A stretch of DNA of 64,000 bases, from NCBI GenBank assembly GCA_947311845.1, contig CAMZMU010000080.1, forward strand, positions 20,654,369 to 20,718,368, written 5' to 3'. The notes beneath the pieces are model-generated. The model made no database searches and was not told the origin of the DNA. It worked only from the letters and a program-made list of their open reading frames with translations. Of this stretch, positions 11,440-22,480 are shown piece after piece. Origin of the DNA: Poa pratensis. Lineage: Eukaryota; Streptophyta; Magnoliopsida; Poales; Poaceae. A program made the translations under genes and the position numbers. Within the stretch, counting starts at the first letter, position 1. Every line of letters begins with the position of its first letter.

Positions 11440-12204
11440 GGCGTCGGCCTGCTGGCCCACGGCACTAACCCGTGCCGGCCCTACAAACCTTAAACCCTAT
11501 CCATTCCCTGCTGGCCCACGACACTAACCCATGCCGGCCCCACAAAACCTAAACCCTATCCATTCCCTGGCCACCCTCACACACCCCACACACAAATGCA
11601 CGCACCACTCCCCCACCCTGTCCTGCTCTCCCACGCCGTTCGCTGCCACCGTGCCCTTCTCTCCCACGACGTTCGCCGCCGCCGCGCCCTCCTCTCCCAC
11701 ACGTCAATCTGACCGCGTCGCCGCCGCGTATCCTCGACCACCGCCTCGTGGTCGCGACGTACCTCCGTCGTTTTGGGTAATTTTTTATTAGTGTAGATTT
11801 TTTAGTATAGTGCAGATTATTAGTGTAGATTGTAGTTTGTTGAGATGTAGTTGTAGGCAATTTCTAATTGTTTTGGCTAGATTGTTGGATTTTAGAATTT
11901 TTAGTTTTGTAGATTTAGGTAATTTCTAGTTGTTTTAGATTGTTAGATTTAGAATTTTTAGTTGTGTAGTTTTAGGTAATTTCAAGTTGTTTTAGGGATT
12001 GTTAGATTTAGGTAATTTCATTAGATGTGTAGTATTAGTTGATTTATTAGTGTATATATAGTGTAGATTATTAGTGTACATTATAATTTGTTTAGAATTA
12101 CTTGTATATTTTAGATAATTGTGTAGATTTATGTATTGTGTAGTTTTAGTTTTTTCTATTTCTAATGAATAGTTTTTGTACATATGTTTTAGTTTTTGAA
12201 CGAT
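11440..12204 (+). other. leader-like GC-rich then T-rich stretch
   Basis: 11440-11545 holds two copies of a ctgctggcccacg..actaaccc motif. 11560-11780 is C-rich with proline codons. 11780-12200 is strongly T-rich with repeated ttttagatttaggtaatttc-like phrases. The order resembles a 5' leader plus intron preceding the AP2-like relic. No confident exon is visible. Confidence 0.3.
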
Positions 12205-12755
12205 ATGTCTGGGTATATTGGTGTGATGGCCAACACTAGAAAGAGGGATGACATCCGCGTGTATAGATGTCAGATCCATATCGATAGGGTCAAACGCTGG
12301 GTTGGCCAGTGGTCAACCGCGGAGGAGGCGGCGCGCGCCTACGACTACTTTGCAGTCAACAAGTACGGGGATCACATGAGGATCAAGCGCATCAACTAAT
12401 CGCCACCGTGTGGACGAACTCACGCCGGCGGGAATCAGACAGGTTTCCATGGCCATGGAGAGGGAGCACCGCATGGCCGAGGTGCAGATCGCATGGGGCA
12501 ACACCCGCCCCATTGACAACCCGTTGGTGAGACGTCTCATGCAGCAGGGAGCCGTATCTGATGGAGTACCAGGTGTTCGGTGCAGTCCCGTCTCATGGCG
12601 CCGGTCCTTCTCATGGCGCCGGTTCTTCTCAGGAGGACGAGTGGCTAGACGATAGTTTCTAGTGTTCCGAGGAGGAGGAGGAGGAGGAGGAGGAGGAGAA
12701 GGAGGAGTATGATGTGTTAGATGACAGGTTCTGGGACCAGTTCCCTGATTGGTAG
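12205..12755 (+). pseudogene. AP2/ERF-like domain gene relic inside CACTA
   Basis: From ATG 12205 the protein begins M-S-G-Y-I-G-V and reaches R-W-V-G-Q-W-S-T-A-E-E-A-A-R-A-Y-D, followed by a N-x-Y-G-D-H segment. This matches the AP2 DNA-binding domain: the Y-x-G-V start, the beta-strand with W-x-G-x-(F/W), and the A-E-E-A-A-R-A-Y-D helix. The single AP2 domain occupies about 60 residues. A one-base shift near 12390 ends the first frame at TAA 12397-12399. The next frame continues (V-D-E-L-T-P-A-G-I-R-Q-V). A second shift near 12550 leads to a tail with two P-S-H-G-A-G repeats, an internal TAG near 12660, a run of about ten Glu codons (12670-12700) and a final stop at 12753-12755. At least three lesions make it a pseudogene. 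In a host gene the domain would bind GCC- or CAACA-type DNA; here it is transposon cargo. Confidence 0.65.
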
Positions 12756-12937
12756 TTTTGTTGTTTTATGTTGATGTTTAGACTTATCATATTCGAGTTT
12801 ATGACAATACTACTTCATGTTTAATGTACTCTGTTTGGATGTTTAGACTGTTATATGTTTAATGGACTTCTTCATGTCTCTTTTATGTATTTTCTTTATG
12901 TTCATATGCATGCAACTTCTCATATTAGGTCGTCTAA

Positions 12938-13436
12938 ATGGATGGCATGTGCGCCAAGTGTGCCGACAAGAGGCTAAGTTCATACTCACAGGTGGTTCAA
13001 TACCCTGAGTTCACCTGCCTAAGGGGCCGCTCCAGGTCCTACTACATAGAGCTTTCACATAACTTCTTATCTAAGACGGTATATATCTAATTCAACATTA
13101 TGCCTTGTTCTTAGTTGCTCCCAACTAGAAATGTCTAATTCTATTTTTATAATTTTGCTCAGTTCATCCCCTGCCTCGCAAGGCATGATATCCTAAAGCA
13201 TCTCATCATTGGCATGGACGAGGAGAACACAGCTGTGGCCGAGCTAACCATGTCAAATGGCCTGGTCTACAACATTCCCTGTAAGAAATGTAGCAGATAG
13301 TTGCTTTTTCGAGGGTCCTCGTTGGAGAGAAATGGCAGAAGCGGAAGGGTTTCAAGGTGGCCATGGAGAGCTGATCTGGCTGAGTCTTGATGGTACTACT
13401 AATAAGTTCACGGTGCGCTACACCGGTGCACCATAG
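12938..13436 (+). pseudogene. B3-like domain gene relic inside CACTA
   Basis: ATG 12938 opens a 47-codon exon (C-A-K-C near the N-terminus, ending F-L-S-K-T) with a GT donor at 13079. A pyrimidine-rich acceptor at 13162 joins it in phase to F-I-P-C-L-A-R-H, then L-V-Y-N-I-P, then, after a short frame-breaking stretch with TAG near 13300, F-E-G-P-R-W-R-E-M-A-E-A-E-G-F and E-L-I-W-L-S-L-D-G to a stop at 13434. The order I-P .. G-L-x-Y-x-I .. F..W..M.E..GF .. G.-L-I-W-L matches the B3 fold, with the W standing where the usual G-W-x-x-F is found. The assignment rests on pattern alone and is moderate. It lies 183 bp after the AP2-like relic on the same strand. AP2 and B3 domains occur together in RAV proteins, but here they seem to be separate units. 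Confidence 0.45.
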
Positions 13437-13982
13437 TTTTTGGTGCTTCTTAATAATCCTTAGTGTACTACCTAGCTATAGTGTTATATGGTACACTAAT
13501 AAGTGCTACTACTAATGTTATATGGTACACTAATAAGTGCTACTAGTGTTACCACTGTTGCTGCTACTAGTGTTATTTGATATATTATTCCGTTATGTGC
13601 TACTATTGCAGCTGTTAAATTCAATAATAGCAGCTTTTTTAATTTTCGAAATATCATCACTGGCGTGCCCTGGCGTGGCGCACGCACGCTGGTAATACCA
13701 AAATAGCACTGGCATGGCCGTACGCACGCCGGTGATCCCAAATAGCACTGGGGTGACTTTACCGGCGTGGGCGTTTCCCGCCATTAATGTCAAAAAATCC
13801 GCGCCGGTGATTAGTTGTTTCCTGATAGTGACAATGTCGCCCCACACATGCCGTGCTCGTGTGTGCTTCCATCTCCAGGCCCGATTGCTTCGTGAGTTCA
13901 CGTGCCGCGCAAGTCCAACTTTCACTTTCACCTCCATATGCAAGCTCACGGCGTACAATCGTGTCAAGGGCCTGCATATGTG

Positions 13983-14166
13983 CTAAACCAGCTTTGAGAG
14001 AACGGGGCAGAGGCCCAATGACAAAGGTAGCAGTGGCTAAACCTAGCAACCAGAGTTCGAATTCCATCGGGAGCGAATTTCTGAAATTAGCATTTCTTCT
14101 ATAAAATTAAGCCACCAAGGGCTAGTCCTGGTTGGTCTCATTTTTTTCTTTCTAAACCAGCTTTGA
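13983..14166 (+). mobile_element. SINE with perfect 15-bp target duplication
   Basis: The direct repeat ctaaaccagctttga occurs at 13983-13997 and 14152-14166 and brackets a 154-bp body (13998-14151). The body has an RNA polymerase III B-box-like sequence (gagttcgaattcc, 14053-14065; consensus GGTTCGANTCC), an upstream A-box-like region (aggtagcagtggc, 14025-14037) and a T-rich 3' end. Length, tRNA-like head and long duplication fit a tRNA-derived SINE, whose mobility depends on LINE enzymes. I am confident of the class but not of the family name. Confidence 0.75.
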
Positions 14167-14559
14167 CATGCTCTCCATCCCTGCAAGCGTATGTGTGTTG
14201 TGCCAGTGCCACGCCCCTCGCCTAAAAATGTCTACTCATGCTCTACTCTCTCTCCATCATTCCATACGATCCTCTCTCACCCTCATTCTCGGTTTAGTAT
14301 CCACTCCCGGCTCTTGAGCTCTCTCTTGTCCCGTGAAGTTATTAAAACACTATCATCACCTCATAGGGGTGTAATCTCCGTAGGAAATGCATTCTGGAGG
14401 ACGGCGGTGTTTCTCTTTTCTCACATTGAGGCACGTCGAGCAAGTTCGGTCTATGTTGACGGAACCTAGTGGTTGGAGTGCAAACATTTAGACACAGAAA
14501 ATTACCACCATGGTGTCTTCGGCGGCATGGCCGAAACATCATTGTCTTCTAGAAAGTGT

Positions 14560-15480
14560 ATTTACTTGTCCTATTTATCCTAAGCTGGTATACAAAAAAT
14601 ATGACTCCATGAAAAAGTTTAAATTGACAAGTTTTATGTATAATTTTTATTATTAAATAACTAAAATGGTAAATTATTTATCTATACATAAAAGTGGTGC
14701 ATTCAATTCACATTTCCGATCGCGAATACTAAATGAAGGCCTAGGCATAAGATGATCTAAAAAAGGCAAATTATTATAAAACTCGTTAAGGTGCTTCAAA
14801 GTAGAAGATTCACATTGAATGTGAAAAGACTTAATTGGAGTACCATACCATATTTGTGTATTGACTTGTCTTATTTAACCCAAACTTATACTCAAAATAT
14901 GACTCCATGCAATTTTTTTTGGATTTTCTTCAAGTTTTACGTGTTATTCAATACACAAATTTGAAACGGTACTCCCATAAAATTTCTTCAAATTCAAGAG
15001 TTGTACTTTTCAAAACTATGCCCAGTTTATTATCTGTGGTAATATGCGAACCTTCTGCATTGAAGCATCTTAGGAAATCCTTATTTTTGCATCCATGATG
15101 CGAATGTGAATTATAATCACCATTTTTATGTATAAATAGTTATTACCATTTTCTATAAATGTTTGATAGGAAAAAAATGAAATAATACCTAAAACTTGTA
15201 AAGAATCAAACTTTTGGCATGGAGATATATATTGGGTATATAAGTATGGAATAAATAGGACAAGTCCACAAATTTGGAATGGTACTCCCATGAGGTTTCT
15301 TCACATTTAATGCGAACATTCTACTTTAAATCTCTCAATTGTTTTTAATAATTTGGTCCCTTTTAGTTTATTTTCTTCCTAGGCCTTCATTTAGCATCCA
15401 TGATGAGTAATGGGAACAGAAACACTACTTTTGTATATAAATTATTAATATTTTTCTAGAGCCGTTTAGTAGAAAACAAA
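14560..15480. repeat. complex fold-back with three related arms
   Basis: A segment starting acttgtcctatttatcc (14568) is repeated in the same direction near 14862 (acttgtcttatttaaccc) and inverted near 15175-15262 (ending ggaataaataggacaagt). A second pair, agtagaagattcacattg..ggagtacca (14800-14850), is inverted at 15270-15330, and aatgaaggcctagg (14731-14744) is inverted at 15379-15392. The block can fold into a long imperfect hairpin and looks like one fold-back element inserted in, or recombined with, another. It has no coding content. Confidence 0.6.
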
Positions 15481-17349
15481 TAATATGTACAACTTGTAAA
15501 AGCTGAAACTTTTTGAGGGTCGAAACCAATAATCTCGTACCTCAGTTGTCGATTACAGAACAGTTAAAAAGAAGAGGACTAGGGCGCGAGTCCTAGAGCA
15601 CGAAGGCTATGTCCTCCTCCTGTCTTGTTGATCATCGCTGCTGCAGTTGTTTTATGTTTTCCCCTCCTGGTCCTATGCGCCACGCGCTGTATTTTTATTG
15701 AATAAATAAATGAAATTAATCAACACCGTATACATCTTTTTGATGTAGATGCCGGTAATCCCCGTTTCGAAAGAAAGAAAATGCACCACACGCCATAGAT
15801 CTGAAGAGGAATTGCGGATTATCTGATTTTAGAATTGATACCGTTCATCTAGTTCGTAGTTTTCGGTTTATTCTTAGACCCAGGTAGTGTTATTTTGATG
15901 AGATCCAAATTCATATGAAGATATAAAGATAAAGGCTAACTTTTGCCGTAGCGAGGCTTGGGCCGTTGCGAAGGTACAGTACATATCATTGCCGAGTCGG
16001 ACTGCAGGCGACTTAGGGTTTTTTCACCACTATATATATATACCTCTTGTAAGCCGCCGGTTGGGATACGTCGCAAGTTGTAAATCCTCGGCCTTACCCG
16101 ATCATAGTGAAGATTTGCTAGATGGCGCCCGTGGTTTTTTCTCTTACTTGTTGGAAGGGTTTTTATGTTAAATATCGTGTTCCCATTGGTTTGATCTTGC
16201 TTTTTTTCGTCGTTTTATTGCCTATCGTTTATAACAGGTAGTCCACTCGGAAAGTGTATTACGCTCCCGAGAACAAGTGAACCTGATCTTTTAAAAATAT
16301 CAAAAAAATATTTATAAGTTTTTAATTTTTTCAAATAAAATCCCGGAGGCACCCATTGATGTATCCCACAAGCGTGCAAAACATCATTTTCAAATACTTT
16401 GTATTCTGCTCTACACAAAAATGACAACGGGATTCGTGTGATGGTTTTCTGCCGTCGGCATATTTGGCGATTCCTGTAATGACATCCGTGCAACGTCTAC
16501 GGATTCTAGCGTGAAGTGACTTGTCAAACGAATCCTTCTTTTTTGAGTCTCCGGTCTGTGGCCTGTGTGTCTTGTCTCTGCAGCCTGCAGCTAGGACTTG
16601 CATCTTAGGTCACATCATTCTCGAGCTAGCTTGCTGACAATAATTAGGGTATCGAAGATCAACATGGGAATCCCCATGTCGAAAATCAACATGGGAAAAC
16701 TATGTCGCCTCCGTTCCACTGCACAAGTGACAAGTGATATCTAACCGCATCAATGGGCGTCTGCTCCACCTGTCGTGCTAGAAACAAAGAACATGAATCT
16801 GAAGGAAATGAATCATCATATCACAAGCGAAGCTACAGCGAGTTCTACTACGTCCTGCAGAAGACAACAGTGAGCAGCAGCAAGAATATTAAAAGAAAGC
16901 TGCTCCTTCGCTGCCATCTCTTGCATCAATGCCGCCGATAGGCAGCAGAAGGTTCGAAAAGGCCCATACAGCTGCGCCCGGTACTCTGACTGACACTACT
17001 GTGTTGTGCATTCCGTGGAAGAAACAAGCATGGGAACAGAAGGGGATGTGCATTGACAAGGTGAAAGTGCTCACCTGTTTTGCTCAACAGGGGAAGGGAT
17101 GAGAGTATGAGACAGAGACAGAGAAGAGAAGAGAAATGAATAGCGAGAGAGTAGTTTGATTTATTTTATCATTGTTCGCGGACTGCCTTTTCTTCCGCTG
17201 TGATAGCTATAGCTAATCATCACATGCACTGCTTACTGCTTGGTCATGGGTGAAAGATTCTAGTGACTGATCGCCGAAGAAACAAGCAAATGGGCAAGTA
17301 GAGTTGTGGATAGGGCAGTGGAAAGAGGGAAAGGGAGTTGCATGCAGTT
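15481..17349. other. intergenic, with dispersed repeat copy at 16270-16435
   Basis: No gene is supported. 15590-15710 ends in an A-rich aataaataaatgaaatt stretch that could be a LINE tail. 16270-16435 is, on the minus strand, related to 51765-51885 (shared tttgtgtag..cagaata and cgtttgtgggataca-type phrases), so both are copies of an AT-rich dispersed repeat. Confidence 0.35.
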
Positions 17350-17492
17350 CCCAAAAGATATCAAATATATTTAATATGAAAATATATTACGTGATGAATC
17401 GAATGATATTGATTTGGTATTGTGCATGTTGCTATTTCCTACAAAGTTACTTAAAACAAACCTAATATGCGAGTAAAAAAAACGGAGGGACT
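17350..17492. mobile_element. truncated Stowaway MITE
   Basis: The right end (aaaacggagggactac, about 17477-17492) is the inverted form of the Stowaway terminus CTCCCTCCGT. The interior is AT-rich. The left terminus is missing. Confidence 0.4.
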
Positions 17493-20400
17493 ACAATAGT
17501 TCGAGTATCACTTTTCTCTCTCTTGAATATTACATATAGGAGGTTATATCTTTTGACCTTTTATCTCTTAAACAATAGCATGGTGTGATTCAGTTAAAGA
17601 TCTCTTTGACTCGCGAGATTCCATAAACAGACAAATAGAGAAGTCCACAGTATGCCACGTTCAGTCCTGCAGGAATTCGAACACACATAAATGTGATCAG
17701 TAGAAGCTATATGGTTACACTAAAGGATATAAAAATGGTTCATTTTTGACAAATTCAACGCATTCTTTTCATATAAACGAAGATATTGTTTTTATCTGGC
17801 TGGGCCAAATGAAATTTTCCTCTGGAACTGCACGTAAAGAACACCATATACCAAAATTTATCACTTCCAATCCAACACACCAAACATGGTATAGGAAAAG
17901 TTCCTAAAAAACAAAATATGTATAAAGTTCCTTTGAACCGAAGAGGGCCTAAATTTTGAGCATTTCATGTTTTTTTGCATTGGGCTAGGAGATTGCAGAG
18001 AAGCATTTGGCTCCCTACACTATTTGTTCTTGTATACACGTGCTATTTAGTATACTTTCCACAAATTTTATAGAACCAAAATGGGATTAATATGAGACAT
18101 GGTTAGTATTAGAGTTCTTTATTAGATAATGGAAGGTGGTCCCTCGGCCTTAGCATACAAGAGTACACACGGCTAAGTTAACAAGAAAGGGATATATTGC
18201 CACATGACATGAATATCATTAACTGGTATCATATTGTTATTATTCGAGCATCTAGATAGTAAAGTGTAGGGGTAATTTTATTCAAAGGAATTCTGTAGGA
18301 ATGTTGGAGAATTCCATTGTTAAGATTTAATTCGATATATCTTCTTTGTTTTGTAGCACAGAAAACCATAAAAAATTAGTCTCTTGCATGTGAACTTTCC
18401 TAAAAAAAATATAATGCGTAAAACCTCGTGAAGATTTGATGTTCTTTATATAAAAACTATGAAAACTTAATGATGTAAGGAAATTATTGTAATCTTCACC
18501 TGACACAAATAAAATAACTTATTTTATTTGTTTATGTGGTTTCAATTGTAGTAGCACTCTTTGTGCCATTACATTCAATTCTATGTTTTTTTACTTCTTA
18601 GAATCATCCGAACCATGGAGGCTCTGAATTTATGAAAGTTCTGTATGACAACAATTTGTGACAACACAAAATACTTTTTCGCCTTAACATAAAATATATT
18701 ACACTTGCAATTCCCACTCAAACTGTATGAATAATGTCTGAAACAACAAATTCTTACAATACTATCTACCGAACTAATATTTGGGTATTTTGTTTGACTC
18801 ATCTCTCTTAATGTTTCATTTTATAGAAAATATGCACGTTTACACAATCTCTCCCGAACCACCTCCCCCCAAACTACCATACCATACTTCAATAAATATA
18901 CTAGATAATTTTGAAAAATAGAAAACTTGTAGCGAGTCATACAAACCAGGAAAAATAAAGATTTATGGAAAAAGTAACAAAAATCAAAAGAAACATGGGA
19001 AAGAGGAAGTGAGCTTAACTCGCTTGGTCGGGGGAGCAGATGTACAACCCCGCACCTAGGTTAGGTCCTGGTGGTTTTTGTTACGTTTTTCAGAATAAAA
19101 GGACGCGGGAAAATTCCCGCAAACATACAATCTTATAAATAGAGCAACATCAAAGCTAAATATGACCATTTCGTCTGCCAACCACATTTAAAATATTGCA
19201 TGATGTGCAATAAATGTGGATCTTTAATTATTACAAGTAATCTTGGTAACTTTCAAGTATACTAAAGTTCCACTATTTCCTATAGTGGTTAGAAAACTGA
19301 ACATTCCGTCAAAAGATGCTGGATGGAAAAAAATCTACTTGGTCTTTCCATGATTATGTAATAAAATTGGACTATGTGCACCATTGGTGTAGAAGTGGGG
19401 GGTAATAAAGCTTTTAGTTTCCTTAAAAAGTTCTATCAATGATCAGTTTTTCAGGGAAGAACAATTAACTATGCTTTATCATTTTATCTTATGATGATAT
19501 TTCCATGTAAGTACGAAAATAGTGAAGTTCAGGAATTACAATTTCTGTTATGAAGCCCCAATTTGAAGTTAGCTTTACATTTCCAAGACCTAGTTCCCTA
19601 GTTCTGGAGCTTACCTACCAAGCCCCTAGGACCAATTAACGCCTATACATGCACGTACAATTAATTTGGTCGCCGCCGGGGAGGCTTTATTTTCTTCGGA
19701 AAAGAATAAGCTACAACGCAGAGCAGTACAAGGTATGCACATTAGTTGCAGGCAGTCGGCCATAAGAAAGAAACTGCTGAAAGCTACCAAACAAAAAGGT
19801 TGTCATGGACCATTTTATGTATGACGCTTAAAACTGTATGTTGGCATGGTTGCGTCATATGTCTGACAAGTAAACAGGTCTCCACCTGTGTGAATATACA
19901 GTTAATCTAGTACGAGTCATTTCTATGAAACCATCATTTGAACGGCATATATTCTACTGACAGATCATCATAACTGGATAGACCAATATTACAGGTTGGA
20001 CTAATGCTCCTAGCTAATAGACCATTAGTAGCATCACTACCAAGAAAATGTTATAAAATATGTTTCAAATTGTATTGACTGAAATGCTTTTATATAGTCT
20101 GTGTACCCAAACAAAAGAAGATGATCTTGAAATTAACCTGAAAAAGGTAGCCAAGCTAAAGGCTAATAAAAGAACTAAAGCTAGCTAGCTTAAGGGTAAC
20201 AGCAAGAGGAAAAGAGCAAACTTTAAGCACCTCTTTTGTTACTTTGATCATTGCAGCTGTAATCAGGGGCGGGCAAAGATTACAGAAACTGTACCAGAAG
20301 GACAAGGCATAGTTCACCAGCTGATATAGGGCATTAATCCAATTTGGGCAATCATTTTATCTTTTCCTTTTCCTCTACAACTTTCTCATGTTAATCCATG

Positions 20401-21196
20401 CAAATAGGACATTGATAGATATATAGATCCATATCCCGTGATCGATTCTTAACTAGCTCAAAGCACATTGCATTTGTAATTGGGGCAAAAGCCAGCATAT
20501 ATCATGGGCTTCACACACATCCTTGAACGGATTCTTTCTCGGGCTTAGGGGAGATTGCTCAAAGAGAGAAAGCCTAGCACTGTCTTTATGCAAAAGATGA
20601 GGGGGCATTAAAGCAAAACTAGCTATGAGATTCTCATGGATTGGGATCCACCAGGGTGCGCTGCATGCATGCACTGAGGCATGGAGCATATACACAGCTC
20701 TCGCTAGCTAGCTGATAATTCCCTATTCTTTTCTCCGTTAGCCAGATGTGTGCATTTTCACTATACATATGCAGGCATGCATGATATCGTTATCAATATT
20801 ACAATAGCAATTGCAGTTATAAAAGTTTGATTCTCGTGCCAATGTAAGTTTTCTCGTGTCCTGATTCGAGAAAGAAGACAAAAGTTCCATCCATTACAGA
20901 CTACACAAAAGGTCCTTAAATATCTTCGTCTAGTCTTTTTTTTGCCGAAATAAGAAAAGAATGAAATCCATTCGTATTGTCGACACACAAAATAGATCAT
21001 ACGGAAGTAAATTTCTGTGCACTTCTGTCCTACTTATAAAGATTTGAGTTAGTACTCGTCCATCCACCGAAAAAGCATTTCTAACGGCTGCACCCCCTAC
21101 TGGACATGCACCTAGTACCTAGAAAAACTCAAACTAGCTTTACGCATGATAAATGGGGCTGATAACAAACTAACTATATCGAATAGGCGTACTAAG
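17493..21196. other. AT-rich intergenic DNA, nothing recognised
   Basis: Short ORFs on both strands look random and none has a recognisable domain. I see no RNA gene. A catgcatgca run occurs near 20682-20692. Confidence 0.4.
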
Positions 21197-21395
21197 TACT
21201 CCCTCTGTCCAGAATATGAGAGACGAGAGTTTTCAAGATATATCTTGATTTATGACTTCTCCAGCTATAAGTAGGTAATATGATTCAAAATCGATTTCAA
21301 TCCAACAATATCAATTTTGTATCATGTAATTTATAAATTGAAGCTAAACCAAGAAATTCTCGTGTTCCATTGTATTTTGGACGGAGAATGTAGTA
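21197..21395. mobile_element. Stowaway-type MITE with TA duplication
   Basis: Flanking TA dinucleotides (21197-21198, 21394-21395) bound a 195-bp body with inverted ends ctccctctgtccagaata and, from the other side, ctacattctccgtccaaaata. AT-rich and non-coding; this is the Tc1/mariner-derived Stowaway structure. Confidence 0.8.
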
Positions 21396-21550
21396 ACTTT
21401 GCAGGCATGTCCTCTCGAGAAATTTATGGCAATAATGAATCCAACATATATAATCCTATTTAAGAAACTTAGGGTCTACATGGAAATTAGAACTTTTAAT
21501 CCTTAGTGAAGTTGGAAGGGTCCCATGTTGCAAATGGGGTCTTACTAGCG

Positions 21551-21762
21551 GTACTCACTCTGTTTTTTACTTGCCATGTGTTCTGGGATTGGTCAAAGTC
21601 ATTTTTATTTTTTTTGACCAAATATATTGAAAACATAACAACATCTACGAAATAAAACTAATACCATTAGAAACATCATAGAATATATTTTCATATGATA
21701 TGAATTTCGTATAAACTTTACAAAATTTTGACTTTAAATAAACCCAGAACATAGGATAATTT
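21551..21762. mobile_element. Stowaway-like MITE, right end cut by a retroposon tail
   Basis: The left end is tactcactctgttttttacttg. The right part carries the inverted counterpart (cccagaacataggataa) and is then interrupted by a poly-T run at about 21762-21770. The interior is AT-rich. Confidence 0.5.
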
Positions 21763-21815
21763 TTTTTTGAAACAAGGCAAAAGCTTTGCCTTTTATATTT
21801 ATATATAGTAGAAGC
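21762..21815 (-). mobile_element. LINE 3' tail remnant
   Basis: On minus this reads as ataaaaggcaaagcttttgcc..tttcaaaaaaaa, a typical grass LINE 3' end with its poly-A tail at the plus-strand left. Only the tail is identifiable. Confidence 0.45.
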
Positions 21816-22480
21816 AAACATGACAGGCCTAGGCCAAATAGATATAACTTAGAGTTGTTTGCATTAATTCAATGTTGAGACCAATATAAATGTACCTCTT
21901 ATTGATCTTTGAAAAAGATTATAGATATCTAAGAACATCCAACCATCTAATAACATGCAAGATGCCAACACACCACAATTAGTGACAGAAACAATGGGAA
22001 AAATGTTAAACGTCGGATGATCATAAAAGATCGTTTCAACGAAAAGATGAACATAGAAGATATCAAGACCAGTAATAGCTAGTATATGTCCGTGTTCCAC
22101 CGGCCTTTGTATTCATGCATGAATCATGACAACTCCTTAGAATTTAAATTCCATAGTCCGTATAAGAAATTAAAGTCTCTACACATACAATGAAAGCTAG
22201 CCAAGGCTACCCAAACAATTAGAAATGCACTCGTTTATTAATCAAGCTGCATATGTATAATTCATCTTTGTTTCTCAATTAAAACACACCCTTTCACCAT
22301 TCTTACTATCGACTCTTCTCCTTATGTACGCCTGCTTGCAGCTTCATGCATGTATACAGACAGATAGTACGTACTAGTAATGGCTAACTAGGTATTTTTT
22401 CCCTCCCACACCTCAACTCGCATGCATATACTTACCCAGTAGTACGCCATAGCCCTAGAGTTGGATCAAGGCTCCATATA

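Larger units (their letters stand above)
9487..13830. mobile_element. CACTA transposon carrying AP2-like and B3-like relics
   Basis: The left end reads cactatagggaaac and the right end, inverted, cactatcaggaaac (12 of 14 identical). Both ends carry subterminal copies of CACGCC(A/G)GTAA or GCCGGTGAT-type motifs (9510-9560, 9825-10130; 13650-13815), the hallmark of CACTA elements. The flanks are caa and aca, so the 3-bp duplication is imperfect or decayed. No CACTA transposase domain is recognisable, so the element is non-autonomous. The cargo consists of three gene relics on the plus strand (10323-11187, 12205-12755, 12938-13436). Confidence 0.75.
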
